Assembly: GCA_004764695.1 (NCBI GenBank)
Contig: SMSO01000032.1
Span: 394,501 to 458,500, forward strand
Reading direction: 5' to 3'
Origin: Schizochytrium sp. TIO01
Lineage: Eukaryota > Sar > Bigyra > Thraustochytrida > Thraustochytriidae
Length of the DNA stretch: 64,000 bases
Shown here: one piece after another, positions 40,530-52,008 of the stretch
Layout: every line of letters starts with the position of its first letter
How positions within the stretch are numbered: the first letter of the stretch is position 1
Notes under the pieces: generated by a model
Told to the model about the DNA's origin: nothing
The model's input: the letters and a program-made list of their open reading frames with translations, nothing else
The model's database searches: none
Translations under genes and position numbers: made by a program

Positions 40530-43413
40530 CCTTGCTCTACCAGCTCAAACTTGGAAATTGAAGTTAAAAATCTCCGCTGCAGTTCTGAAATGAGGAGAAA
40601 CTTGAGTCGCTGGTTTGGAAGGGTAGTTTACCAACGCCCTGTAAGTAATCCTTAAAGCAAATTGATCCGTCTAGGCAAATGTTAAGTATGGTTGGTCTAC
40701 AACTTCGAAGGAAAGGTTTCAACTGAGTATGCGAACCTTGCTTTAAGCTGACAAGGTACCCATGAAAATAACAGAAACAATACCTTTGCAGTATTCTTGC
40801 AGAATAAAGCAGCGGTGAAGTGGTGTAGCCAACTTTCTGCAGTATGGAGAGAACCTTCGCTGCCAAAAGTTAATAATGCGTAGACACGATCAGGTTGGGG
40901 TACTAGCAAAGTTGTACTCCCCAAATGGGACTTGAAGACTGGGGAGGGATGGGTTAGCAATATGCAGCTAGCACAACGGGCCAAGCCTCTTTCTTATCGA
41001 TGAGTCGTTGAACCGAGACTCCCTGGTAGCGCAGACACACAGGGGGGTTGTCAAGTTCGCAAAATCGCCCACCAGATTCCGTCCTCACAGTCCACCCAAG
41101 CTCCGCAAGGTTCGCTTCGCAAGCTCCCGCCCAAAGTTCGTCTTGGCTTGGCAGTTCTCGCTTTGCTTTTACTTTTATTACAGAATACTACTTCTATGTT
41201 AGAAACAATACTCAATTATTCATTGACTCGTCCTCAAAATGACAACTTGGTTTCGACTCACCACGAGTAAGCTAAATAAGGAAGTGGTGGCATTTCATTG
41301 CAGATACAGAGCGTAGCGACCTCCGAGCTTATTTTGTCTTCACAGTAGGAATCAAATTGATCTTTTTGTGGGTTACCTTCGTTTTCAGCTGTGCCGTTCT
41401 CGCAAGTTCGGATCAGGCAGGTATGCAATTTCCCTAGGTATTTTATTAAGGGATACCCTAGGCCACTTGTAAGAAATTCTTTTCTTTTCTTTCTTTTCTT
41501 TCAAGTTCTCTAGATGAAATAAAATAAGATTGGCGGCCTTCGGGACAGACTTTCTAACCCGGTACATAACGTGGACCCCGATAGTCACTTGCGCACGGAG
41601 AAGAGTGTAGGACTCGCCTCAGACACTATATAAAATGCCAGGGCTTTGTGGCATGCCACTTCTAATGGCCCCTCTTACAAAAGATCACGGTGGAGAGCCG
41701 CTCATTCTAGTTACCGGTTGATTCTAGTAAATGTCAATGTCATTTGATAGCTAGGAGTACTCACGTTGGTTTCGTCCACGATGCATGTGAGAGAAACCTA
41801 TGAACACACATTGTTTCAACCGTGAATAAACTAGTATTCTTATGTTCTTTTATCAAAACACTCGGCTGCTCATGCCAATCTCAAACAAATGAAGATCCCT
41901 TCCATTTTGTAAAGTGTGTTTTGAGAATTAAGTTACCCGATAAATTGTAAATGACCGGAATAGTTGGTTCCCAATAACAACAACTAGGTAGGCAGTTTCT
42001 CGAGGGTACGTAAGAATTGCCAAGCGAATGACAAATGTGAAGGCTCGCATTAGTGAGCACAAGACAGACAAAACAGGGTCTGTGGGGTGAAAGGTGGTCA
42101 GTATCGCAAGTAGCAGTTCGGGGAAGCCAAATTATACTAGGCGCGGAACACGATGGTTTTGCAGGAGCCTGTCCTGTGCAAGTAGTCTGAGTTTCAGGTG
42201 CAGCCTCGCTTAGCCTAACTGGCGTCTTGATCCGAATCGAAAATTGCTTTGCGAGTAACAGTTGCTGCCAGTGAGAGAGAGAGGCATTCTAGTTACTCAC
42301 AAGATAAAAAGTATGATCTGGCAATCAAATAGCTAGGTTGTACAACATTTCAAAGCGAATCTTTTCGACAATGGCACGTGCGTTCCCAGTTCCTGACTTG
42401 GTACATAGGAAAAGAGTTGGAGTAATCAAGGCATCTGGCGTTTTTGCTATTTTGGAGATTTTTCAGAAGGAGATGATGCACACGATAGGATAGGAGAAGA
42501 AATTCAAGCTAAGAGAAATCAGATAGAAGGAATAAAAGTTCAATCAGTAGGATATATGGGCAACGACCGCGAAGTGGGCCGCATGCTCCACAGCCAAGAT
42601 GTAAATCTTGAGAGTAGATTTGCGCGCTGACAAGCGGCGATATGTCAACGCAACACTCGGGAGCATATAAACTTCGCGAATAATCTAGTGCATCAGGTCG
42701 GGATGCTTCCTGAGTTGCCATGCTCGGACTGTAAATCGTCCGAACTAAGGCTTGAATGAGAGAATGAATACGATATGTGCGCCTCATTAAAGAGAGAAGT
42801 TGATGTAGATAGCTTTCCCTACGCCTCGAAGTCTCTGACGATATAGGCATTTTCATGAGAATCAGAAGGCAATTTCCCCTTGTAGAGGGTCCGTCTCCAA
42901 CCCTACAGCAGGGACTTTGACTGAGATTCATTCTTGAGGTACTATCGTAGATTGTACAAAGCGTCCTTGCCAATCCGACTATCGAGGGTGATAGATTTGT
43001 TTTGTTGCTCGAAATCCAGGGAAATACACTGGGACGCACATCTCTGAACATTACCAAAGGCTGTTTGACTGCTTTGATTTCTTTCAGAGAAAGATAGTAA
43101 ACGAGCTGATGAAATAAACGGATACCTTGCATGGACGATGATAAGATGAGTGAACGGAAAGAGGAAGCAGAGGTTCAGCAAACACCAAATGTACTAAAGT
43201 CGGCAGATAAAGCATTGAAGAAAGAGTAGGGATCGGGAAACGAATTAGAGAGAGACAGGTGAATCATTCAGTACAGTAACAACGAGCCAGCAGGGCAAGT
43301 CATTTTTGTATGTAGAATTTGCATCAAAAGAGAGGTGAGCAATAGAATGCAGGACAACGTGTTTGCTATTGGGTCGTAGAACTGCGGATCAATATACTGT
43401 TGCGAGGGATCGG
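40530..43413. other. Gene-poor stretch between F-box and MetX genes
   Basis: A 207-codon minus-strand frame (43132-42509, true ATG) is the longest here. Its composition is rich in Ser, Leu, Arg and Cys with few acidic residues and no domain, so I do not support it as a gene. A CTTTT/CTTTC run lies at 41478-41502. Nothing else is visible. Confidence 0.45.
41478..41502. repeat. Polypyrimidine CTTTT/CTTTC run
   Basis: A short TTTTCTTTTCTTTC-type run in a spacer, without evident function. Confidence 0.6.
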
Positions 43414-44952
43414 TCATAAGGAGGCCCGGGGGGCCTCGTTCAGGCGGGAGTACACGTGCTTCTCGAGAAAGGTCCGTGCCACTGGTACAATTTCGTCTTG
43501 GCAAAGAAGGAAGCCGTCATGTCCGTGATCGGAGTCAATGATGAAGAGCTCAGAGTTGGGGAGGTTATCATGAATAAAGAACTGCTCTTCAGGAGGGTAC
43601 AGCGCATCACTGCTAATTGAGACGACAAGCGCAGGCTGGGTCATGCGCTGGAGAACGCCCTCGACACCGCCTTCGCGACCGCGTCCAAGGTCATGGGTAT
43701 CCATCATACGAGTGAGCTTGATGTAACTCAGTGCGTCGAAACGTGAGACGAATTTGGTGCCTTGGTGGCGCAGGTAGGACTCGACCTCAAAGAAGCGCTC
43801 TTGGTCATTTCCTGCAGAGCGAGAGTGCACCTGGCGGCGCCCGAACTTACGTCCGTAGCCAGCGTGAGTGCGGTATGAGATCATAGCCATGGCACGCGCT
43901 ACGCTGAGGCCCCGTGCAGGGAAGGTATTGTGTAACATGTAATCCCCGTCACACCAGTCGGAATCTGCATAAATTGCCTGTCGCTGTGCCTCCGAGATAG
44001 CGATCTGCCATGGGTGGTGTTGAGCACCGCAGCTCATGGGCATGATGGCCTTTACATAATCGCCACCACACGCTGCCCACTCGAGGGTCTGCATACCTCC
44101 AAGTGAACCACCAATGACACATGCGATGCTGCTAGCTTGAAGGTGCTCGCGGACAAGCTTGAGGTGAAGGTTGACACTGTCACGAACAGTGACATCTGGA
44201 AAGCTGCGCCCGTACGGCTGTCCTGTCTTGGGGTTGATGGAGGTCGGACTCGTGGTTCCATAACATGATCCAAGCACGTTCATGCACACGATGAACATCT
44301 TGGAGTCATCAAACAGCTTGCCAGGGCCCAACATGGAACCCCACCACTCATCGAGAGCAGCATTCCCGGTCAGCGCGTGGCATACCACAAGCACATTAGA
44401 TCTGTCCTCATTCATACGTCCATACGTGCGGTAGCGACAAGTGACATCTTGAAGCAAAGCTCCGCTCTCCAGCTGGTACTCAGCAAGCTCGAAAGTGTCA
44501 CCGCTGGCATCAACATTCTTGTACTCATCCTCCTCGTCGTCAGAGAGTCCGTCACTGCCATTTTCGGCATAAATCGGTTGAGGTTTAGCAGCTGAAGCCT
44601 CGCTAGACGTGACGGTGGCCACGCAGCGTCTTTGGTCACGGTTCGAAGAGGACATCTTTGAACTGGTTGGAATCAATGCCTCGTGGCGGGTTGAAGCTCC
44701 TCGACCTGAGTGTAGAAACCTATCCAGGCGATGAAGGTGTTGCTGCTGGCTTCGGCTGAAAGGCTTTGAGGCCACTTCGGCAGAGTCCACGTTGACGGCC
44801 ACAGCAGCGATGCCCCGACCGTCGATGGCAATGGCGGAGAGGTGGTCTTGCAGCGAAGACGCAGCACGAGGAGCGGCAGCAGGGCGTAGGCTCGAGTTCC
44901 GAAGCCCGCCGAGGGGGGCTGCGCGAGCAGCGGCGGCAGACAGCGCACGCAT
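43414..44952 (-). CDS. metX: Homoserine O-acetyltransferase (MetX-type), organelle-targeted
   Basis: The 512-residue protein starts at the ATG at 44952. About 160 residues precede the enzyme core. The first ~50 are Ala/Arg/Ser-rich (MRALSAAAARAAPLGGLRNS), like a mitochondrial or plastid targeting sequence, followed by low-complexity acidic sequence. An internal Met at 100 could give a cytosolic form. The core is an alpha/beta-hydrolase of the MetX family: CRYRTYGRMNEDRSN, VVCHALTGNAALDEWW, NVLGSCYGTTSP, nucleophile elbow IGGSLGGMQ (Ser about 282), SYRTHAGYGRKFGR, catalytic Asp in SSDALYPPEEQ, catalytic His in DSDHGHDGF. It transfers acetyl from acetyl-CoA to homoserine, the activating step toward methionine by direct sulfhydrylation. 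Serine O-acetyltransferase activity in a MetX relative is the main alternative, since some family members have shifted substrate. Confidence 0.9.
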   Translation of the reverse strand: MRALSAAAARAAPLGGLRNSSLRPAAAPRAASSLQDHLSAIAIDGRGIAAVAVNVDSAEVASKPFSRSQQQHLHRLDRFLHSGRGASTRHEALIPTSSKMSSSNRDQRRCVATVTSSEASAAKPQPIYAENGSDGLSDDEEDEYKNVDASGDTFELAEYQLESGALLQDVTCRYRTYGRMNEDRSNVLVVCHALTGNAALDEWWGSMLGPGKLFDDSKMFIVCMNVLGSCYGTTSPTSINPKTGQPYGRSFPDVTVRDSVNLHLKLVREHLQASSIACVIGGSLGGMQTLEWAACGGDYVKAIMPMSCGAQHHPWQIAISEAQRQAIYADSDWCDGDYMLHNTFPARGLSVARAMAMISYRTHAGYGRKFGRRQVHSRSAGNDQERFFEVESYLRHQGTKFVSRFDALSYIKLTRMMDTHDLGRGREGGVEGVLQRMTQPALVVSISSDALYPPEEQFFIHDNLPNSELFIIDSDHGHDGFLLCQDEIVPVARTFLEKHVYSRLNEAPRASL

Positions 44953-45086
44953 CAGGAGGGATCGGGATTGCCGCCGCCACCACGAATGGAAACAGAATCA
45001 GCGAATTAATTAAAAATTTGTTGGTCTTTCTGACGATGAATTATGCTAATTAAAAAATGATGATGAAGAAAAAAAAAAGTGACAAT

Positions 45087-45114
45087 CAAACAAACAAACA
45101 AGCAAACAAACAAA
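45087..45114. repeat. (CAAA)n microsatellite
   Basis: CAAA units with one AGCAAA interruption, about 130 bases upstream of the MetX start. Confidence 0.8.
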
Positions 45115-45365
45115 TGTTTATTACTTATCATAACATGAACTCAAGACCTCCTTCGAAACTCGCCAAATGACCTGAGGGTACAGGGTATCAAGCAACAAGA
45201 AACGTATATCTAGGCATGCCAAAATCCCAACTCAGCGTAGAGACGCCGCGCATCAATGAGTAAAGAGGTTATTTTATTTCCCTGAGTGCAATTATTACCC
45301 ATAAAATGGCGCGGCACTCCACCGATATTTTTATTTTATTAAAGATTAAAAAGAGTGCTAAAAGG

Positions 45366-45403
45366 ATGAAAGAATGAAAGAATGAGCGAATGAAAGAATG
45401 AAT
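45366..45403. repeat. GAATGAAA-type tandem repeat
   Basis: Several 4-8 base GAAT/GAAA units in tandem with slight drift. Spacer sequence. Confidence 0.7.
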
Positions 45404-46587
45404 AGGCCAATATTGCTCACCTCTACGCAGAGTCTCTGTCGCAAAGCTCTGCCCACGCAGCGATGCTGACACACATACGAGATTCGGAATAAGGGTTTCA
45501 CGAACCAACTGAGGAACGTAGTACTGAGGTCCTGATCGGTTTCCCAGGTATTACGAATGCAACGTGCAACTGCTTTCTCGTGCCTACCATAATGATTGTA
45601 GGTATTGAGAGTGCTTTGCGCCAATAATTCTGAGACTCGAAAGTTCTTTCTATTACATAATAATGTTAAAATACATAGAAACATATGTTTTAATTCTTTT
45701 TCTTTCTTTTCTTTTTTAATGTAATTAATTTCTAAATGAACTACAAATAGTTTGTGGATGGTTGGCCATTCCCTAATGTTAACCGTAGTTGAGCCAATAG
45801 CGCAACTTGTCAATCGATGCATACTGACCTGGCTGGTTCGTCTATTTCTTGGCTGCCTGTGGACTGATGCTATGAATACCAAGAATTGGCAACTGCGCAA
45901 GGACTAGCAGCACTTGGAGAGGTTTCCAAGCTCTTGGACGGAGATAATAATCGCGACTTTACAGTTATTGCCAGCTTCGAGAAGGATTCTCAAGCTTGAG
46001 ACTGAGCAATCCTGAGACTTCTTGGCAAGGGAGGAAAGAGGCCCACTTATAGTAGAACTAGTAGTAACTGCTTAGGTATCCCTAGCAAATTACTATAATT
46101 ATTGTAATTATTGTTAATGTTATTATTACTATTATCATGCCTAGTAATCAATTAATTAATATACTGTTTGGTACGTCTTGGGCATTCCTAATGAGAGAAA
46201 AAGGGAAAGGAAACATTTGTTATGATTTGCCTATTGCTCGACGAAGTGTTTTTTATTTTTAATTTTATTTCATTTTTAAATAATACAGTAAAAGGAGACC
46301 AAACGTCTATAGATATCTATTGTTCGTAGGTATTTAATTTTATGACAACATAGTACGTAAACTCTTTCTCTTTGCATTCTATGAACAAACTCAAAAGCTT
46401 TCCTGTTTTAAAGATTGTTTTTATTTTTATTTATTTTTTAACTTTGGGGAAAGGTAAAAAGGAAGAGGAAGGCGCGGAGGGCCATAGGCCCATATAGTCT
46501 TTCATTAGGGGTCAGGGTCGCCCAAAGGAAAAGTCAAAGTGAGATATGCGTAGGCGACCTTATCTGACTGTTACTGGTTGACAATGG

Positions 46588-46620
46588 AGAAAAGAAAGAA
46601 AGAAAGAAAGAAAGAAAGAA
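46588..46620. repeat. (GAAA)n microsatellite
   Basis: About eight perfect GAAA units on the plus strand in a gene-poor region. Confidence 0.85.
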
Positions 46621-47018
46621 CAGAGAGAAAAGCCATCGACTTTCGTCACGAAAGCCATCTACCCTAAAAACTAGGCTTACATAAGCCTCTACCACTCGCT
46701 ACAGGTTCGTTAATGGAGGTGGGGAAAGAGTTCACAGCGCTCGTCTCCGATCTCTTCACCCTCCCTCGCTGCTGCAAAAGCTCTCAATGAGCGAATGGTT
46801 CTAGACAAAATCACCCTCAATAACCTGCAAGCGACCTTCCAAAGCGAGGCCACCATGCGGCCTGACGCCACAGCCTGAGGGCGTGGGAAATGCCAACCTC
46901 CAGAGTTGCTTTTACTCTAGGAAGAAAGGCACCTGCCTATATGAATGTGTATATGCATCTATGTATATGCATACATATACATCATACAACTTTAATTAAA
47001 AACGAATAAACAACTAAG

Positions 47019-47020
47019 AG

Positions 47021-47051
<31 letters not shown>

Positions 47052-47095
47052 AACTAAGAAAGTGAAGAAGAAAGAGAGAAGGAAAGAAGGAAATT
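47019..47095. repeat. (GAAA)n microsatellite with degenerate tail
   Basis: About eight perfect GAAA units to 47053, continuing as a purine-only drifted tail to about 47095. The all-purine strand bias is compatible with triplex formation. Confidence 0.8.
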
Positions 47096-48674
47096 AAGAA
47101 AGTAAATAGAACAAAATCTTTGATGAAAGATCACCTCTGTCATTCCTAATTGTGCTTAGTAGGAAGAGGAGGAAAGCAGCGAAAGTGGAAATGAAAGAAA
47201 GGCTCGCAGAGAACGGGACCCAAAAGACCCAATGCTCGATGACAATGACCGACGCCGACGCCGACGCCTGCGAGAGCAGAGGGCGAGTGAAGAAAATGGT
47301 AAGCCAGGCAACCAGGGAAAAGCGGAGCTGCGGCAGGTATCTTTCTTTGCCAAGGCTGCGGCGGCGAGTTTGCAGGGTTGACTGGGTATCTGAACGAACA
47401 CCCACCGTCGATCAGCTTGCCAGAGAAAGACCTTGGTACGGACTGGCTGAGCGTGCCTCAGCTCCTAGCATGTTTCGAGCAAAAGCCAAGCAAAAGCGGG
47501 CTTTGCATTGCTTGACCTCCTAGGGTCGAGCAGACTCAGGGCGAGGCATAAGCTCGCTCTGGTGCAGCAATTGGGCGGTTTTATGCTCGAAGTCTGCATG
47601 TGATCATGATAGATCGCTTCGCACACTTGGAGGCTATATACAAATGGAATGCACAAAAAAAGCATGAATTGGATGTTGTAGTAGGTACTACACGTCTCAG
47701 GCACAAGTCGAAGATCGACTGCTGCCAAGTTAACTACACGTGTACGTACCTAGGTACCCTCTGCCAAATTGCGAGCAAACTATCCCAGCTTGAAGACAGG
47801 GGTAGAGCGATCCCCGCAATTTGATGTCTGCATCTGCAAATCGGAGGGGCAGTAGTTACCTACGTGCGTATTCACAATTCTAGCTATTGTGGAAACTCGA
47901 AGAGATCAATGGTCTCACTCACTCACTCTACTCTACGGGGGATTGCAAACGTACTCTCTCTGACGACGGCTCTGGGTTTCAAGAAATCGGGTTGAACCTA
48001 ATCCACCATTCAGGTCCGATTCTACTGTATCTGGTACGACGATGGTCGTGAGTTCGAGAAAGCTCTCGAAGATTAGCAAGTTTCACGCACCCTCAGCGTT
48101 CCATTGCCGAAGTTCTCGTTCTCGGGCACATTGAGCGTCACCGACAGCAAAGAAGACCTTGAAGTGAGTTTCGGATGCACGCTCTGCGATTTTGCCATGT
48201 ATCCTTCTCTCCAACTCCGAGTCACACGGAGATTATGGCCTTGAATGTCCTTGTAGAAAAAATCTTATAGAGAATAAATAACTTGCTACAAGGCCATGCC
48301 TAGCTCGCAGGTGCTACAAACTCCTGGTTTCGTTTTTGCATATGCTCTGACTTGCGTTTTATCCAAGTGGCTTGATGGAAAGCTGAGGGTGGGTAATCAC
48401 TATCGACTTGTACAACTTGAAGAAGCTAGCTAGCTACATTCATCTGCTTCTCTAGACTAGAAGAGAGAGAGAGAGTCCTAACTAAGAGCAATGGGCGCCT
48501 TCACTTGCTTGAAGATGGTAGAAGCTCGAGCAAAGAACATCATTTACTCTTGGGTGCTACAGGCTGGAGTCGATTTTAGTTGTCACTGACTACCAAATAG
48601 ACATAGGTAGTCAGAGGACCGCCATCATCGTCATCATCACTACATCCACTGACACACTCGCTCCTTAGAAACCA

Positions 48675-48702
48675 ATCTATCTATTTATCTATCTATCTCT
48701 CT
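48675..48702. repeat. (CTAT)n microsatellite
   Basis: About six CTAT units with one TTAT change in the gene-poor region. Confidence 0.75.
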
Positions 48703-49669
48703 TGCCATGGTGCTGGAGGCTTTGCAAGCTTTACTTGGTCTCAAAAGCTCAGCTCCGGGCCTTTGACAACTCATAGGTGTGCCTAATTTGATGGCTTCAT
48801 CGATTGCAGAATGTAAATCTTCTTAGCGCAGCTAGAGAGCTAGAGGCACTTACTATGAAGTTATATGGAACATGGTTCGTACTAGTTAGTCTGTAATAGT
48901 GTTTGACACTTACTAAGTTCGATAGACGTAAGTAATTATGCATTACATTATTTGGCTTATTCCTTGACTGATACGACGACAACTTTTGCCATTGTTATCA
49001 CTTAGGATTTTGACTCCGACTTGCTTGCACGTGGCGGTGGAGCCACTGGGTAGAGTTCGAACTGCGAAGCTGTGATAATCATGATGATGACGATGATTAC
49101 CGACTAGCGCCGCCAAGATGGTTAACTAGCAACAGGAAGTATTATTAAGCATTGCTCAAAGCAAGTGAAGTCCATCTTAGTTTATAAAATAAAGTTTGAA
49201 GTTGTGTGAAAAAACTTACTTGCAAATATCCAAAGAGTCGCTTCGTGCCAGGTCCAGACGAGCCAAGAGAGCGAAAATCTCCATAAAGTTGCTCTGTGTT
49301 GGACTTTAAGCAAATTTCATTGAACATCAACAATAGAAGAAGCAAGTTAATCTATGGAGAAAAATATGAATAAATCACGAGAAGGTCTATCAATGAATCA
49401 AATCTTAGATTAAAGTACAGTAAATCTGTTTATATAATAGAGAAAACCTGAGGATACAATAGAGAAAAAAACTCAATCATAGTTCACTCAACCTTGCAGA
49501 GGTTGGCACTTTGACTAGTTGGGCAATCAATATTCATGCGCGTACCTATACAAACTTTCGCCTGAGAGATCGAGGAGGCCGAGGACTGCAGCAAATAGCA
49601 CGTAGTCCTGGTTGTGAAGTGGAAAAGGACCTTGGTTGGACTGATCAAATCTAACAGCAGATACGCAGC

Positions 49670-50347
49670 ATGACGACAATCTTGTACGCCATCGTGGCAC
49701 ACGGCTCGCTGGTCCTGGCAGAGTTTAGCGCGGCAACGGGCGGAAACTATACGCAAGTGGCACAAGAGCTCCTTGAAAAGATCTCGATCGAAAAAGATGC
49801 CCGTATGAGCTACGTTGCAGAAGGTAAATATACTTTCAATTACATCGTTCGGAAGGAGCTCGTGTACCTTTGCCTGGCTGAGCTGTCCGCAGGCAAATCT
49901 GTGCCCTTTGCTTTTCTTGATAAGGTTGCCCGGCTTTTTGAGGAGCGCCATGGTCATGAAGCACGTCAAGGAAGTTCATCGTTTGCTTATAATGCTGACT
50001 TTGCACCAGTGTTGCGCGCTCAAATGGAGTTCTTCTCGTCCAAGGGCAGTACCAAGCTTCAAGAGGTACAGGACAGTTTGGCAAATGTCAAGAGTGTGAT
50101 GCAGGAAAACATCAGCCTTGTGTTGGAGCGCGGAGATAAAATTGATGACCTGGTGGTTCAGAGCGAAGGCCTCATGGACACCTCAGCCAGCTTTCGCACC
50201 GGCGCCTCGCGTCTTCAACAAAAGCTCTGGTGGCAAGACTTTAAAACCAAGATTATCATTGCTGTCATTATTTTGATTGTTCTCGTCCTCATCCTGGCTA
50301 ACTACTGTGGAGGTACTGCCTTTCCTGAGTGTAGTACCGGCTTGTAG
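49670..50347 (+). CDS. VAMP7: VAMP7-type longin R-SNARE
   Basis: The 225-residue protein has the full VAMP7 layout. An N-terminal longin domain (about 1-115) begins ILYAIVAHGSLVLAEF and includes YNYIV-like FNYIVRKELVYLCLAE. A SNARE motif (about 125-185, KLQEVQDSLANVKSVMQENI) follows, with the zero-layer Arg in VLERGDKIDDLV. A C-terminal anchor helix spans about 192-212 (KIIIAVIILIVLVLILANY), with 12 residues after it. R-SNAREs of this class drive fusion of late endosomes, lysosomes or secretory vesicles by pairing with three Q-SNARE helices; the longin domain folds back to inhibit assembly. The short lumenal tail is normal. Plant-type VAMP72/71 naming would be equally valid. Confidence 0.93.
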   Translation: MTTILYAIVAHGSLVLAEFSAATGGNYTQVAQELLEKISIEKDARMSYVAEGKYTFNYIVRKELVYLCLAELSAGKSVPFAFLDKVARLFEERHGHEARQGSSSFAYNADFAPVLRAQMEFFSSKGSTKLQEVQDSLANVKSVMQENISLVLERGDKIDDLVVQSEGLMDTSASFRTGASRLQQKLWWQDFKTKIIIAVIILIVLVLILANYCGGTAFPECSTGL

Positions 50348-52008
50348 GAACACAATTTAAGACAGGCGAAATTGCATTATACTTTTTGTAAACAATAATT
50401 AGCACCATCTAGTGTCGCGAGTTTGCTTGTTGCAGAATACTTTCTATCTTCAAAACCTCTGCAATGGTAAGGCCTATGAAGCCTTATCCTGTTTACTGTT
50501 AAAACCTCCTTGAACGAAAATGCCAATCAGCAATTGGAGTTTGTCTTCTCAGACCAGCTGATTTAGGTGCATCCTTTAGAAAGTCCATCTCACAAGAACT
50601 GACACATTATTTTCTCAAGTCGTTTTGTACAATCCTGCAAACTGTTTTTTGTGGAGCAGCAAACTGTACATTTGAGCGGTTGCTGTAGAATATTGGATGG
50701 CCAAGTCTAAGATTCAGCCATCGAGCATGTATTAAAGTCGGCAAGAAGTTTGAGTAAAAGAGACAGCAAGAGACAGCTGCAATAAATGTGTACACTAATA
50801 TTGTTCAATGACATTTTAAGTTCATATTTTTTCTTTCTATAAAACCGACTTCGCAAAGCCAGTGAGCATGGTTGATAGATGATGCTGAAGGGAGGCTCGT
50901 TTTCAAAAGATAGCACCTTATTTTGATTTTCTTTCTTTTAATACCCATATTCTTTCCCTGTTGCTTAGTCATATGAAACATATTAAGACCAAGTGATCTG
51001 TTACCTGAGGATCTTGCCTAGTTGCGTAACCTTTCAAAGCTTGGGATCAGTTATATGTAGAATAATTGTAAGAGTAGTATGCTGGAAAGTTAACGAATCG
51101 AGGCCATGCAACATCAAATTATATCATGGTATTTAAACTCTCTATCTTAAGTGCAAGTGGTTTCAAGTGGCTAAACTTGCGGAATTCTCATTATTTTGTT
51201 CGTATGCTTCCCACTGTGGGAGGTTTTGCTGCGAAGTTTCAGGTTAATCTTTCCCATTCACATTATTCTTGGGTTCGCTGCATCTTGCAACTCAGTTCTT
51301 ACAGCTTCTGCGTAACGACTCGCTCTAGCCAGCGAGCTTCGTCGCTGAGTAACTCGCTGAGTAACTCGTCAGTCTCAGATACTTCTTCCGCACCCCAGGC
51401 TCTGGAGGTTAGATAGCCGTCGCCAGGCGTCTCTGTCGATAGTAAATATGCACCTCTCCGCTTCCACCTTGCGCACTCGGTAACTTATACATACATGGAT
51501 CATCATTATAGTCATGATGCTTCACATTATTTGTTCCAATCAGAACAGTGGACTTCCACACCGTTTTCGCGGCCAGCCAGCTAGTAGGCAATAAGTACTA
51601 CAAGCATCAAGAAGTACCTACCTAGGTTTCTGGTAGTGTCCATGGCAAACGAGCACAGAACCGCGGCAGAAACTCGCCGTAATATGGTTTTCAGCCTAAG
51701 AAGCCAAACCGAAGCCCATTTTGCAAGCGTGTCTGTAGAAAACGGCTGGGTTAGCACCTTTATGAGGAGGGGTTTGTCTAGGCACCTAGCGTATCAATTT
51801 CATTCGCGCTCTAGAATTACAATCTTACAACCTGTGCTACACTGTGTCTTTTAGTTTTTGCCACCCCTCGAGCCGGACACGGCAATTTCTTCGATGATGA
51901 TGATAATGAAGAAACAGAATTGCAGCAGAACTTGAACTTAAACACGGAGGCGCATCGAGGGTTAGATTGAGCTGGCGTGCCTTGAGATAGCGGCTACAGG
52001 GTGCTAGA
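50348..52008. other. Spacer upstream of the TPR gene
   Basis: A 12-base direct repeat (GCTGAGTAACTC twice) lies at about 51344-51369. AGTACCTACCTAGGTTTC at about 51611-51630 is one of the recurring CCTAGG spacer tracts, about 390 bases before the next ATG. A 96-codon frame at 51126-51416 has no domain and is not supported. Confidence 0.45.

Larger units (their letters stand above)
44953..49669. other. 4.7-kb microsatellite-rich gene-poor region
   Basis: No gene is supported. It holds (CAAA)n, GAATGAAA, two (GAAA)n, (CTAT)n and short (GA)n and (GAT)n runs, plus TA-rich CTAGTAGTA words at about 46060-46160 and a GTACGTACCTAGGTACC tract at about 47740-47757. A Met-poor plus-strand frame of ~55 codons ending near 46879 (it includes RMVLDKITLNNLQATFQSE) looks protein-like but lacks start and splice context. 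Confidence 0.45.

Noticed and set aside
42509-43132. 207-codon minus-strand frame with a true ATG
   Set aside because: Composition rich in Ser/Leu/Arg/Cys with few acidic residues, no domain, and unlike the codon and residue use of neighbouring genes. Most likely a chance frame, though transcription was not tested.
46690-46879. Plus-strand frame with protein-like RMVLDKITLNNLQATFQSE
   Set aside because: Short, no usable start, no clear splice sites, no homologue recognised.
47152-47523. 123-codon plus-strand frame
   Set aside because: Highly basic random-looking sequence downstream of a (GAAA)n run, with no domain.
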